Source of the DNA: an uncultured Treponema sp.
GTDB taxonomy: Bacteria; Spirochaetota; Spirochaetia; Treponematales; Treponemataceae
Reading direction: 5' to 3'
Assembly: GCA_937902445.1 (NCBI GenBank)
Contig: CALELJ010000092.1
Coordinates: 1-7,888 of the forward strand
DNA length: 7,888 bases
Below are positions 1-7,520 of this stretch, piece after piece. Under the pieces are notes generated by a model. The model was not told the DNA's origin. It made no database searches and was given only the letters and a program-made list of their open reading frames with translations. The number at the start of each line of letters is the position of its first letter. Positions within the stretch are counted from its first letter, which is position 1. The position numbers were made by a program, and so were the translations under genes.

Positions 1-185
1 ATCATGAGGAAAAGAATTCCCAGCACAAGGCTTATTGCCATCGGAACCATGAATGCCGGCAGCACGGAATATTCGCCGCAGTAGAGGGCTGTCGCCACAG
101 GTATTGCAAAAGAGATTCCTACGATTGCGAGTATGAGGAAAAGAACTCTGATTACTGTAAAGGTTACGTTTGATTTGGTTTTCAT
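1..185 (-). CDS. trkH: Trk-type potassium uptake protein, TrkH-like membrane subunit (N-terminal fragment, cut by window edge)
   Basis: Seen: an open frame reads leftward from an ATG at 185-183 to the window edge, giving 61 complete codons without a stop. It begins MKTKSNVTFTVIRVLFLILA. Two hydrophobic stretches, residues about 9-35 and 42-61, are separated by a short polar turn (CGEYS), as expected for the first two membrane segments of a TrkH/KtrB-type transporter. The start overlaps the trkA stop codon as ATGA (185-182), so translation is probably coupled to trkA; only a weak GGA-type ribosome binding site lies upstream. Known of the family: TrkH forms the potassium-conducting channel in the inner membrane and binds a cytoplasmic TrkA ring. 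Inferred: identity rests on position next to trkA plus hydrophobicity, because the selectivity-filter loops lie outside the window. Another membrane protein is possible but less likely. Confidence 0.75.
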   Translation of the reverse strand, partial: MKTKSNVTFTVIRVLFLILAIVGISFAIPVATALYCGEYSVLPAFMVPMAISLVLGILFLM

Positions 186-1633
186 TTGCTGAATTTTTCC
201 AGGACTTTCTTGTCCCCTGTCTTTTGGATGATTACAAGGTGATCGCCTGATGCAAGCACTGTGTTACCCTGAGGCAGTTCATAGTTTTTGCTGCCCGGTT
301 TCTTTATGAGCAGTACGAGATACTGTCCAGGATTTGCAATGTCCTTGAGCATCTGGCCTGCAAATTTGCTTGTGCTGCTGAGGTCGCATTCGATGATTTC
401 AAATTCGCCGTTTGAGACTGTGTGGATTCCCTTTACGCTTTTGCCGTGGAGGTGGCTGATGATTGAATCTACAAGGGTGTCCCTCATAGGAATGGCAACT
501 TCGATTCCAAGCCTGCGTGCAATGTTGCCGTATTGGGCCTGGTTTACCAGTACGATGGATTTTTCAACTCCCAGGGATTCCAGGTAGGCGGAAATTACCA
601 TGTTCAGCTCGTGGTTGTGTGTGGCGCAGATGAGAAGATTGCACTTGTCCAGTCTTTCTTCCTCAATGATGTTGTCATCGGTGATGTCCGCATGCACGAC
701 ATTTGCCGATGGAAATTTATTTTTTGCGGCTTCACAAAGCTCATAGTCGGTGTCGATGATTGTGATGGACTGGTTGGATTTCTTTTCCCTGCCAAAGATC
801 TTGCTGAGAACGGAATTCCTGTCCTTTTCGATTATGCGTTCAGCGACAATTGTTCCGACTCTTCCGATTCCGCAAAGACAGATTTTTTTGATGACGTCAA
901 CCTGGATTCCGCAAAGCTCAAGAAGATCGCCTACGTTTTCCTTTGCGGTGATGATTCCGATTCTGTCTCCGGCGTGAAGGATTGTTTCTCCGCTTGGGAG
1001 TGCGCTGACCATGTTGTCCGTTTCCTCGTCCTTTGTTTCCTGATAGACGACGATGAATTTCTTGTCCGTAAGGGTGCGGATGTTTTTAAGTGCCGTTCCG
1101 TCCAGCTTGCTGTCTTTTTCAACCTGAAGGGATGTGATTTCAAAGTCACCGTTTTCGCCAAAATCAACAATGTCGCTTATGGCTCCGTGTTCAACGGCTT
1201 TTACGATTGCCTCCGCTGCCTCAACGTCCGGATGAACCATGAAGTCGATTCCGTAGAGCGGACGATGGTTTCCTTTGAAAGTGTCGGCATGGTGTTTTGC
1301 GGCATCATTTGTATTTACATAGTATGCGTAGTTTCTTACGCGTGCGATTTTAAGGATGTTCGGGTATACGGCGTCGACAAGGGAACAGGTGATCATGTTT
1401 ACTTCATCATTGTCCGTAACGGTGACCAGGGCATCCTGTTTTTCTATTCCGTGTTCCTCAAGGTTGTCCAGGTTGTTTCCGTCAACGGCAAATACATCGC
1501 AGTCAAGCTGGCTTTTTACGTTTTCAACAGTCTCTTCGTTGTTGTCGATGATTGTTACTGTGTTTTTTTCGTTGAGCAGTCTTTTTGCCAGCTGAACACC
1601 GGTAAAACCCGCTCCAATAATCATAATATTCAT
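182..1633 (-). CDS. trkA: Trk system potassium uptake regulatory protein TrkA (two RCK domains)
   Basis: TrkA is the cytoplasmic peripheral subunit of the Trk potassium transporter; it binds NAD(H) or nucleotide and gates TrkH. From the ATG at 1633-1631 the protein is 483 aa, close to the roughly 458 aa of E. coli TrkA. It is a tandem duplication. The first Rossmann domain has GAGFTG at residues 7-12 and the acidic end of strand 2 (IID, D30). A first TrkA-C domain follows at about 145-235. The second Rossmann domain has GIGRVG at 255-260 and IID ending at D294, then a second TrkA-C domain at about 395-478. Start choice: the frame extends three codons to a TTG at 1642, but that codon lies inside a TATAAT box, and the ATG gives the usual TrkA opening MNIMIIGAG. 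Oddity: the second domain has about 16 extra residues between the glycine motif and D294. The stop overlaps the trkH start. Recognition is secure; coupling ion or ligand cannot be read from sequence. Confidence 0.95.
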   Translation of the reverse strand: MNIMIIGAGFTGVQLAKRLLNEKNTVTIIDNNEETVENVKSQLDCDVFAVDGNNLDNLEEHGIEKQDALVTVTDNDEVNMITCSLVDAVYPNILKIARVRNYAYYVNTNDAAKHHADTFKGNHRPLYGIDFMVHPDVEAAEAIVKAVEHGAISDIVDFGENGDFEITSLQVEKDSKLDGTALKNIRTLTDKKFIVVYQETKDEETDNMVSALPSGETILHAGDRIGIITAKENVGDLLELCGIQVDVIKKICLCGIGRVGTIVAERIIEKDRNSVLSKIFGREKKSNQSITIIDTDYELCEAAKNKFPSANVVHADITDDNIIEEERLDKCNLLICATHNHELNMVISAYLESLGVEKSIVLVNQAQYGNIARRLGIEVAIPMRDTLVDSIISHLHGKSVKGIHTVSNGEFEIIECDLSSTSKFAGQMLKDIANPGQYLVLLIKKPGSKNYELPQGNTVLASGDHLVIIQKTGDKKVLEKFSK

Positions 1634-1641
1634 TTGCTTCA

Positions 1642-1670
1642 ATTATACAGTTTTTTTGTCAATTAATCAC
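1642..1670 (-). promoter_or_regulatory. Candidate trkA promoter (perfect -10, poor -35)
   Basis: On the minus strand TATAAT lies at 1647-1642, a perfect sigma-70 type -10 box preceded by TG. The hexamer 17 bp upstream is GTGATT (1670-1665), only three of six matches to TTGACA; a perfect TTGACA nearby is only 9 bp from the -10 and therefore too close. If this box is used, transcription would start near 1635, leaving a leader of about 2 nt before the ATG at 1633. A promoter slightly further upstream cannot be excluded. Confidence 0.45.
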
Positions 1671-1677
1671 AGTCTAT

Positions 1678-1706
1678 TTGCCAAATCGTAAAATTCTTCC
1701 TATATT
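1678..1706 (+). promoter_or_regulatory. sbcDC promoter, predicted to give a leaderless mRNA
   Basis: TTGCCA at 1678-1683 (five of six matches to TTGACA) is separated by exactly 17 bp from TATATT at 1701-1706 (five of six matches to TATAAT). The usual distance from -10 to transcription start places +1 at about 1713, which is the A of the sbcD ATG. No purine-rich ribosome binding site lies between the box and the start codon, which agrees with leaderless translation. The promoter lies back to back with that of trkA in a 79-bp gap. Confidence 0.65.
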
Positions 1707-1712
1707 TTCAAT

Positions 1713-2912
1713 ATGAAATTTCTGCATACCAGTGACTGGCATCTGGGAAAGATTTTTTACGAACATTCCCTAGTTGAAGACCAGAAGCATTTTTTAAACC
1801 AGATCCTTGATGAGCTTGCCGGTGCTGATAAAGCCGGAACTCCATACGACGCCCTTGTCGTTGCGGGTGACGTCTATGACAAAGCCATCCCATCGCCTGA
1901 GGCAGTAAAACTTTTCAGCGGTTTTCTTGCCGACATGCATAAAAAATTTCCGGAGCTGCAGATGTTTTTTTCAGCCGGAAACCATGACAGCGCCACAAGG
2001 TTGAGTTTTGCTTCGGATCTTCTTCATTCCCAGAATATCCATATGGCAACCGATGCCAGACAGTGCGACGTTGGAGTCCCTGCAGGTAAAGGTGATGACG
2101 CTGTTATTGTCTATCAGATACCGTTTTTGCAGATGGGGTCTCTTACTGATTCAGACGGAACTGTTCTGCGCCATCAAAATGAACTCCTTGCCCAGGCCTG
2201 CGCACGCATCAAGGCCGCCCACAAAAAGACATGTGGAAAGAAGAAAATTCCTATGGTTGTAAGCGCCCATGTTTTTGCAGGCAGCAGTGATCTTGGCGGA
2301 TCCGAAAGAAATTTCGTCGGTACCGCGGAACAGATTGATGCAAAACTTTTCAAGGATTTTGATTATGTTGCCCTGGGACACATCCACAAAAGCCAGAAAG
2401 TTCTGGGGGATGGAGTGCGGTACAGTGGTGCTCCTTTGGATTACAACTTTGGAGAGAAGGGAAAAAAGGTCATGCTGAGTGTGACGGTGTCCGATGGAAA
2501 AGTCGACGTCAGGGAAATTGAATTTGTTCCCCTCCATAAAGTGACCCGCCTTGAAGGTACCTACGATGATTTCATTTCCGGAGATTACGGAAAATACATG
2601 GATGATTACGTGGAACTCATATGTACAGACAATCTGGTCCATGAAAATCCCATGGAAGCTTTGCGGGGCAAATTTCCAAACATACTTTCATTCCGGGTTG
2701 TGCGCATGGAAGCTGCCGGACAGAATCTTGCCGTTGCGGAACGAAGGGCTGCCCTTGAAAAAATTTCCGGCGGAGACTATTCAAAAATATTCGATCTTTT
2801 CATGACAGATGTCTACAAATCAAGGCAGGATGAATTGAAGGAAAATCTTTATAAAGATGAGAAGAAACTTTTCTCAAAAATCGCAAAGGAAGTGGAGGCC
2901 AGTGAAGAATGA
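1713..2912 (+). CDS. sbcD: Exonuclease SbcD (Mre11-type nuclease subunit of SbcCD)
   Basis: SbcD is the manganese-dependent nuclease of the SbcCD complex, which opens DNA hairpins, degrades double-strand ends and cleans protein-blocked ends. The protein is 399 aa, the normal size for the family. The calcineurin-like phosphoesterase motifs appear in order: DWH at residues 8-10, GDVYD at 52-56, GNHD at 89-92, SAH at 184-186 and GHIH at 222-225, so the metal-binding and catalytic residues are all present. After about residue 270 comes the capping region, then a charged helical tail (about 345-399) expected to contact the base of the SbcC coiled coil. The ATG at 1713 gives the canonical family opening (MKFLHTSDWHLGK) although no ribosome binding site precedes it; the promoter position suggests a leaderless message. 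The stop overlaps the sbcC start as ATGA, so the two subunits are translationally coupled. I see no damaged motif. Confidence 0.97.
   Translation: MKFLHTSDWHLGKIFYEHSLVEDQKHFLNQILDELAGADKAGTPYDALVVAGDVYDKAIPSPEAVKLFSGFLADMHKKFPELQMFFSAGNHDSATRLSFASDLLHSQNIHMATDARQCDVGVPAGKGDDAVIVYQIPFLQMGSLTDSDGTVLRHQNELLAQACARIKAAHKKTCGKKKIPMVVSAHVFAGSSDLGGSERNFVGTAEQIDAKLFKDFDYVALGHIHKSQKVLGDGVRYSGAPLDYNFGEKGKKVMLSVTVSDGKVDVREIEFVPLHKVTRLEGTYDDFISGDYGKYMDDYVELICTDNLVHENPMEALRGKFPNILSFRVVRMEAAGQNLAVAERRAALEKISGGDYSKIFDLFMTDVYKSRQDELKENLYKDEKKLFSKIAKEVEASEE
2894..2898 (+). promoter_or_regulatory. Ribosome binding site of sbcC inside the sbcD tail
   Basis: GGAGG sits within the last codons of sbcD, 10 nt before the sbcC ATG at 2909. 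It supports that start and shows that sbcC has its own strong initiation signal, unlike sbcD. Confidence 0.7.
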
Positions 2913-5900
2913 AACCATTGAAAATTCACATGAAGAATATCGGTCCCTTCGTTGATGAGAAACTGGACTTTACAGGCCTTGATGAGGTTTTCCTTCTTTG
3001 CGGTGACACTGGAGCAGGCAAGACCACAATATTCGATGCAATGACATTTGCGCTTTACGGAGAATTCCTTGGTGCAAGAAAGGGCAAGTCAAAGGACTTC
3101 AGGTCCCAGTTTGCGTCAGAAGGTGATGAATCTTTAGTGGAATTTGAGTTCAGTTCCGGGAATGAAAAATTCCGCGTTACAAGAACACTTCCATATAATT
3201 ACATAAACAGAAATGGAAAGCTTTCTCAGAAAGAATCCATGGTTTCCCTTGAGTCATGGAATGAAGACTGTGGCGGCTATGAAAACGTCAATGCTGGCAA
3301 AACGGAAATCAATTCGAGGATAGAACAGACAGTAGGGCTTCGTGCCGATGAGTTTTCAAAGATTGTGGTTCTTCCTCAGGGGGAATTTTCTGAATTTCTC
3401 AGGGCCAACTCAAAGGAAAAGCAGGAGCTTTTGCAGAAACTTTTCCCCGTGGAATTCTACCAGGCAATCGTTGAAAAGGTTAAGGAAGAAAATGATTCTG
3501 TACAGGAAAAATTGAAAATTCTTGAAGGTTCAATCGGTGAACTTTCCAAGGATGTTGATTTTACCGATGCGGAAAAGAAGATAGCCTCCCTTGAAGAAAG
3601 CCACAGCGAGAAAAAAAATCAGGTTGAAAAGCTCCGTGCCGAAAAAGAGGACCTTGCAAAAAAATATACCGTTGTCGAAACGGAACTCAGGACCGCAAGG
3701 GAACTTGAAAAAGCCGAGGAAGAAAAAAAGAGGCTTGATGAAGAATCTAAAAATATTGATTCCACTGTTGAAAAGCTTGCCCTGGCTGATGATGCCGATG
3801 CAGTGGTTCCTTTCATCGACGGAAAGAACAGCCGCCTGGAAGAAGAAAAAAATGCCGGTGAATATTACGAAAATAATGTTGCCGCAGTAAAGGATGCCCA
3901 GGAAAAATACGACGGCCTTAAAGAAAAGGAAGAGGAAAATTCAAGGCTTGAGAAAATTCTTGAAGGCAACAGGATGCTTTTGAAAACTTATTCCGACAAA
4001 CTTGAGGCGGCGGAAAAATATGCAAAGGTTCAGACGCAAAGCAAACAGGCACTGGAAAACAGCCGCCTGCTGAAAAAGAAAATCTGCGGCCTTGAGAAAA
4101 AGGAAAAAGACTGGTTTGAGAACCTGAAAGAAATTGCCCTGGCGGCGGGAATCGACATCAGTGATCTTGGTGCCAGCGATATTCATTCACGGATTCTTGA
4201 AAAGTTTTCTGAGGCAAAGGAAAAATCTTCCGAGGCGGCAAGGCTTTATGATACTGTATGCGAGGCTTCCCAGATTCAGAAAAAAATCGAGTCTTCAGAA
4301 AAAAATCTTGCTTCCCTTGAAGAGGAAAAGAAGTCAAGAAACAGACAGATTGAAAACATGGAGAAGATTCTTCTTGAGTGCACACAGAAAAAGGAAGAAC
4401 AGTTTGCAAACAACACGGCATGCACCCTTGTGGCTTTTCTTAAGCCTGGATGCGCGTGCCCTGTGTGCGGTTCTACGGAACATCCGTCTCCTGCAAAGGC
4501 ATCCGGTGATTTCCTTGATCTTGATGAGAAGATTGAGACTGCCCGCCATTCCCTTGAGTCGGAAAAAAATCTTCTTGCCTCATGCAGTGAAAAGATTGCC
4601 GCCTCAAAAGAACTTCTTGAAAAATACAGGGAAGATCTTTTGCATCTTAGAAAGGAAACCGGCGATGTCACTCTGGAAGAATCTTTTGATGAAGCCGGTA
4701 GAAAAAAGAATGAAATGTACAGTCTTCAGGACGCCTCGGAAAAATCAGGTGCCCTTCTGAAAGAAATTCAGAATTCTCAAAGGGACATGACTTTGCTTAA
4801 GGATGAACTTGCGGAAGCAGAATCTGAATGTTCCTCTTTGGAGACTGCCTTGAAACTTCTTGAGGAGCAGATGGGAAAGTCAGGTGACGGTAAAACTGAC
4901 GTTGATGATATCAGAAAGGATATTGAGGATCTTTCCAGAGAGGTTGAGGGTCAGCAAAGCCAGGTGGAGAAGTTCCGGGAGGAATTTGAGAAGGCTGACA
5001 GGCATTTAGGAAAGTGCAGGACCCGCCTTGAAGAGTCGGTGAATTCCCTTGAGACGGCAAAAAAGAATTACAGGGAAGCTCAGGCGGCGTTGGAAAAGAA
5101 ATTCGCGCAGTCAAAGTTCCGCAGTGAAGAAGAAGCTTTGGATTGTTTTGTCGAAAAAGATGTGCGGGAAAAACTAAGAAAGACCGTGGATGAGTTCCGC
5201 AGGGATTATGAAAGGGTGGACGCTGCCATTGATCTGCTTTCCAAAAAAGTGTCGGAAAAATCAACGGCTATTGAGAAGAAGGCTTGTGAGATTGCATCAC
5301 AGATGGAAGAAAAGCAGAATTCCATCGATGAGTTTTCCGGTCAGGCTGAAGAAATTTTCATGCAGAAAACACGGCTTGAGAAGGACTTCATGCAGTTTAA
5401 GAAACTTTCTGACAGTCACGGAAAGCTTGCCTCAAAGGCGGAACCTCTTGCCCGTCTATGGAAAGATCTTTCCGGTGGTAATCCGTCTAGAATACGTTTT
5501 GAGTCCTGGTTCCTTGGGCTTTATTTTGACGATGTGGTGGTCTGCGCCAACAGGCATCTGCTCAAGATTTCCGGGGAGCGCTATGAGTTTAAGATGGATA
5601 CTGAAAAAACAGGCGGAAATTCCCTTCATGGCCTTGATCTTGTGGTTGATGACTACAGGACAAACAATGACCGTGATACGGCGACATTGAGCGGTGGTGA
5701 GACTTTCATGGCATCCATAAGCCTTGCCCTTGGACTTACGGAAGTGGTCCAGAAGTCAAGCCGGCTTGATTCCCTATTCATAGATGAAGGTTTCGGTTCC
5801 CTGGACAAGGAAAGCCTTGAGATGGCTCTTGGTGTCCTTCAGGAAATCGGCAGTTCAAGGACTGTCGGAATCATCTCCCACGTGGAGGAAATGCTTGGCG

Positions 5901-5962
5901 CCATTCCGTGCCATGTGGAAGTCAGGAAAACTTCGCGGGGATCTCATATTTCCGCCTGCTGA
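2909..5962 (+). CDS. sbcC: Exonuclease SbcC (Rad50-type SMC-like ATPase of SbcCD)
   Basis: SbcC is the ATPase and long coiled-coil arm that bridges DNA and controls the SbcD nuclease. The protein is 1017 aa, close to E. coli SbcC (about 1048). Visible in order: Walker A GDTGAGKT at residues 32-39; Q-loop LPQGEF at 155-160 (Q157); a long Glu/Lys-rich coiled coil from about 185 to 505; the zinc hook CPVC at 517-520 followed by GSTEHP; a returning coiled coil to about 880; the ABC signature LSGGE at 927-931; Walker B ending in D959-E960, with the D-loop GSLD at 963-966; and the H-loop IISH with H991. All ATPase residues are intact. An additional cysteine (C515) sits just before the hook pair. 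The ATG at 2909 overlaps the sbcD stop and has a GGAGG 10 nt upstream. Codon use is mixed, unlike the strongly biased gdhA that follows. Confidence 0.97.
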   Translation: MKPLKIHMKNIGPFVDEKLDFTGLDEVFLLCGDTGAGKTTIFDAMTFALYGEFLGARKGKSKDFRSQFASEGDESLVEFEFSSGNEKFRVTRTLPYNYINRNGKLSQKESMVSLESWNEDCGGYENVNAGKTEINSRIEQTVGLRADEFSKIVVLPQGEFSEFLRANSKEKQELLQKLFPVEFYQAIVEKVKEENDSVQEKLKILEGSIGELSKDVDFTDAEKKIASLEESHSEKKNQVEKLRAEKEDLAKKYTVVETELRTARELEKAEEEKKRLDEESKNIDSTVEKLALADDADAVVPFIDGKNSRLEEEKNAGEYYENNVAAVKDAQEKYDGLKEKEEENSRLEKILEGNRMLLKTYSDKLEAAEKYAKVQTQSKQALENSRLLKKKICGLEKKEKDWFENLKEIALAAGIDISDLGASDIHSRILEKFSEAKEKSSEAARLYDTVCEASQIQKKIESSEKNLASLEEEKKSRNRQIENMEKILLECTQKKEEQFANNTACTLVAFLKPGCACPVCGSTEHPSPAKASGDFLDLDEKIETARHSLESEKNLLASCSEKIAASKELLEKYREDLLHLRKETGDVTLEESFDEAGRKKNEMYSLQDASEKSGALLKEIQNSQRDMTLLKDELAEAESECSSLETALKLLEEQMGKSGDGKTDVDDIRKDIEDLSREVEGQQSQVEKFREEFEKADRHLGKCRTRLEESVNSLETAKKNYREAQAALEKKFAQSKFRSEEEALDCFVEKDVREKLRKTVDEFRRDYERVDAAIDLLSKKVSEKSTAIEKKACEIASQMEEKQNSIDEFSGQAEEIFMQKTRLEKDFMQFKKLSDSHGKLASKAEPLARLWKDLSGGNPSRIRFESWFLGLYFDDVVVCANRHLLKISGERYEFKMDTEKTGGNSLHGLDLVVDDYRTNNDRDTATLSGGETFMASISLALGLTEVVQKSSRLDSLFIDEGFGSLDKESLEMALGVLQEIGSSRTVGIISHVEEMLGAIPCHVEVRKTSRGSHISAC

Positions 5963-5971
5963 GGATATTGT

Positions 5972-5998
5972 AAAATTCGGAAGTAATATGGGAATTTT
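5972..5998 (+). terminator. Weak A/T-rich hairpin after sbcC, possible terminator
   Basis: AAAATTC (5972-5978) and GAATTTT (5992-5998) form a 7-bp inverted repeat with a 13-nt loop, starting 10 bp after the sbcC stop and followed by T-rich sequence to about 6014. The stem has only one G-C pair, so it would be a poor intrinsic terminator; partial readthrough into gdhA is possible. Confidence 0.2.
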
Positions 5999-6010
5999 GT
6001 TAGATTTTGC

Positions 6011-6039
6011 TTTTCAAAATACTTAATAAAGTTTAGTAT
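6011..6039 (+). promoter_or_regulatory. Candidate gdhA promoter
   Basis: TTTTCA at 6011-6016 (four of six matches to the -35 consensus) and TAGTAT at 6034-6039 (four of six to the -10 consensus) are 17 bp apart. The predicted transcription start near 6046 gives a leader of about 47 nt. The codon bias of gdhA suggests strong expression, so this modest promoter may not be the only one. Short ACTT...AAGT inverted repeats at 6021-6032 and 6041-6054 overlap its -10 side and could be protein sites, but this is weak. Confidence 0.35.
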
Positions 6040-6078
6040 TACTTAAGTTAAAGTCGCTGTATTGCGGCCAAATTTTGT

Positions 6079-6084
6079 AAGGGG
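6079..6084 (+). promoter_or_regulatory. Ribosome binding site of gdhA
   Basis: AAGGGG is placed 8 nt before the ATG at 6093. This is a good Shine-Dalgarno match and fixes the start; it contrasts with the absence of one before sbcD. Confidence 0.75.
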
Positions 6085-6092
6085 TTATTCAA

Positions 6093-7448
6093 ATGGAATA
6101 CAAAATCACAAACGCTTATTGTAAACGTGTATGGGATGATCTTAGCGCTCGTTACGCAGATCAGGGTCACTTTCTCCAGGCAGCAGGTCTCGTTCTTCAG
6201 ACAATTTCACCTGTAGTAGACAAGATGCCAGAGCTTGAAAAGACAGCAGTTCTTGAAAGACTCACAGAACCAGAAAGAATCATCATGTTCCGTGTACCTT
6301 GGACAGATGACAAGGGTGTACCACACGTAAACCGCGGTTACCGCGTTCAGTTCAACAGCGCAATCGGACCTTACAAGGGAGGTCTCCGCTTCTCTCCAGA
6401 AGTAGGTCTCGACGTTCTCAAGTTCCTCGGATTTGAACAGATCCTCAAGAACTCTCTTACAACACTCCCAATGGGTGGCGGAAAGGGTGGTTCAGACTTT
6501 GACGCTCACGGAAAATCAGAAGGCGAAGTTATGCGCTTCTGCCAGTCATTTATGACAGAACTTTACCGCCACATCGGCGCTGACACAGACGTTCCAGCTG
6601 GAGACAAGGGTGTTGGTGGACGCGAAGTAGCCTGGATGTTCGGTCAGTACAAGAGAATCGCAAACGTATGGACAGGTGTTCTTACAGGTAAGGGACTTGA
6701 CTTCGGTGGTTCTTTGATCCGTCCAGAAGCAACAGGTTACGGTCTCATCTACTTTGCAGAATGCATGCTCGCAAAGATGGGAACAGACTTCAAGGGAAAG
6801 ACATGTCTCGTTTCTGGTAAGGGTAACGTTGCTCAGTACGCAACAGAAAAGATCAACCAGCTCGGTGGTAAGGTTATCACACTTTCTGACTCATCTGGAT
6901 ACATCCTCGATGAAGACGGAATCGATGCTGAAAAGCTCGCATACATCACAGAACTTGCAAACACAAAGGCTCGTATCTCTGAATACGTTAAGAAGTATCC
7001 AAAGGCAAAGTTCTTCGATGGAGAAAAGCCATGGGGAGTTAAGGCAGACTATGCATTCCCTTGTGCTACACAGGATGAAATCTACGAAGAAGATGCAAAG
7101 AAGCTCGTAGCAAACGGCATCAAGCTTGTTGCTGAAGGTGCTAACATGCCAACACGTGCAGAAGCTATCGCTTACCTCCAGGCAAACGGTGTACGCTTCG
7201 CTCCTGGTAAGGCAGCTAACGCTGGTGGTGTTGCAGTATCTGGTCTCGAAATGTCTCAGAACAGCGAACGCCTCTCATGGACACGTGAAGAAGTTGATGC
7301 AAAGCTCAAGAACATCATGACACAGATCCACGACAACGCATGGAACACAGCAAAGGAATTCGCAACAGAAGGCGACTACGTTTCTGGTGCAAACATCTAC
7401 GGCTTCTTGAAAGTAGCAAGAGCCATGATGGCACAGGGTCTTTGCTAA
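6093..7448 (+). CDS. gdhA: Glutamate dehydrogenase, probably NADP-specific (hexameric family)
   Basis: GdhA interconverts 2-oxoglutarate plus ammonium and glutamate, using NADP(H), in the cytoplasm. At 451 aa it has the length of the hexameric bacterial class (about 447-450). The N-terminal catalytic domain shows GPYKGGLRF at 92-100 (K95), the LKN lysine K119, the PMGGGKGGSDFD motif at 126-137 with catalytic K131, and PAGDKGVGGREV at 168-179 with catalytic D171. The Rossmann domain has SGKGNVA at 241-247 and SDSSG at 265-269, a sequence typical of NADP-specific members, then the PGKAANAGGVAVSGLEMSQN block at 371-390. The ATG is supported by AAGGGG 8 nt upstream. Codon use is extreme: all 24 threonines are ACA and all prolines are CCA or CCT, indicating high expression. 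Oddity: the last 20 bp, including the TAA, are repeated 117 bp downstream in the same frame (7546-7565). Cofactor preference is inferred from similarity, not proven. Confidence 0.96.
   Translation: MEYKITNAYCKRVWDDLSARYADQGHFLQAAGLVLQTISPVVDKMPELEKTAVLERLTEPERIIMFRVPWTDDKGVPHVNRGYRVQFNSAIGPYKGGLRFSPEVGLDVLKFLGFEQILKNSLTTLPMGGGKGGSDFDAHGKSEGEVMRFCQSFMTELYRHIGADTDVPAGDKGVGGREVAWMFGQYKRIANVWTGVLTGKGLDFGGSLIRPEATGYGLIYFAECMLAKMGTDFKGKTCLVSGKGNVAQYATEKINQLGGKVITLSDSSGYILDEDGIDAEKLAYITELANTKARISEYVKKYPKAKFFDGEKPWGVKADYAFPCATQDEIYEEDAKKLVANGIKLVAEGANMPTRAEAIAYLQANGVRFAPGKAANAGGVAVSGLEMSQNSERLSWTREEVDAKLKNIMTQIHDNAWNTAKEFATEGDYVSGANIYGFLKVARAMMAQGLC
7429..7448 (+). repeat. Direct repeat, copy 1 (3' end of gdhA with its stop)
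   Basis: This 20-bp segment, TGGCACAGGGTCTTTGCTAA, encodes the last residues AQGLC and the stop of gdhA. It matches 7546-7565 at 19 of 20 positions, with a perfect core of 15 bp (CAGGGTCTTTGCTAA). The intervening 97 bp are rich in inverted repeats. Confidence 0.9.
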
Positions 7449-7460
7449 GATTACGATGCG

Positions 7461-7518
7461 AGAGTTTTACGTTTTTTGCGAAAGCAAAAATGGACGCGGT
7501 GCGGCCAAGCAAAACTCT
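7461..7518. repeat. Nested inverted repeat enclosing a GAAA-loop hairpin
   Basis: Outer arms AGAGTTTT (7461-7468) and AAAACTCT (7511-7518) are perfect 8-bp complements 42 bp apart. Inside, TTTTTGC (7473-7479) and GCAAAAA (7484-7490) pair perfectly around GAAA (7480-7483), a stable GNRA-type tetraloop when made as RNA. The region 7491-7510 between inner hairpin and outer arm is G+C rich. Confidence 0.7.
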
Positions 7519-7520
7519 TA

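Noticed and set aside
533..1666. A 377-codon open frame on the plus strand
   Set aside because: It lies entirely antisense to trkA, whose minus-strand protein has intact RCK motifs; the plus-strand translation shows no recognisable domain and unusual composition.
1647..1673. Direct ACAGT repeats 22 bp apart in the trkA-sbcD gap as an operator
   Set aside because: Only 5 bp each, in short A/T-rich sequence; easily due to chance.
4134..4760. A 208-codon open frame overlapping sbcC on the same strand
   Set aside because: It is a shifted frame within the coiled-coil and hook region of sbcC; its Arg/Lys-rich translation is what shifted Glu/Lys codons produce, and it has no ribosome binding site of note.
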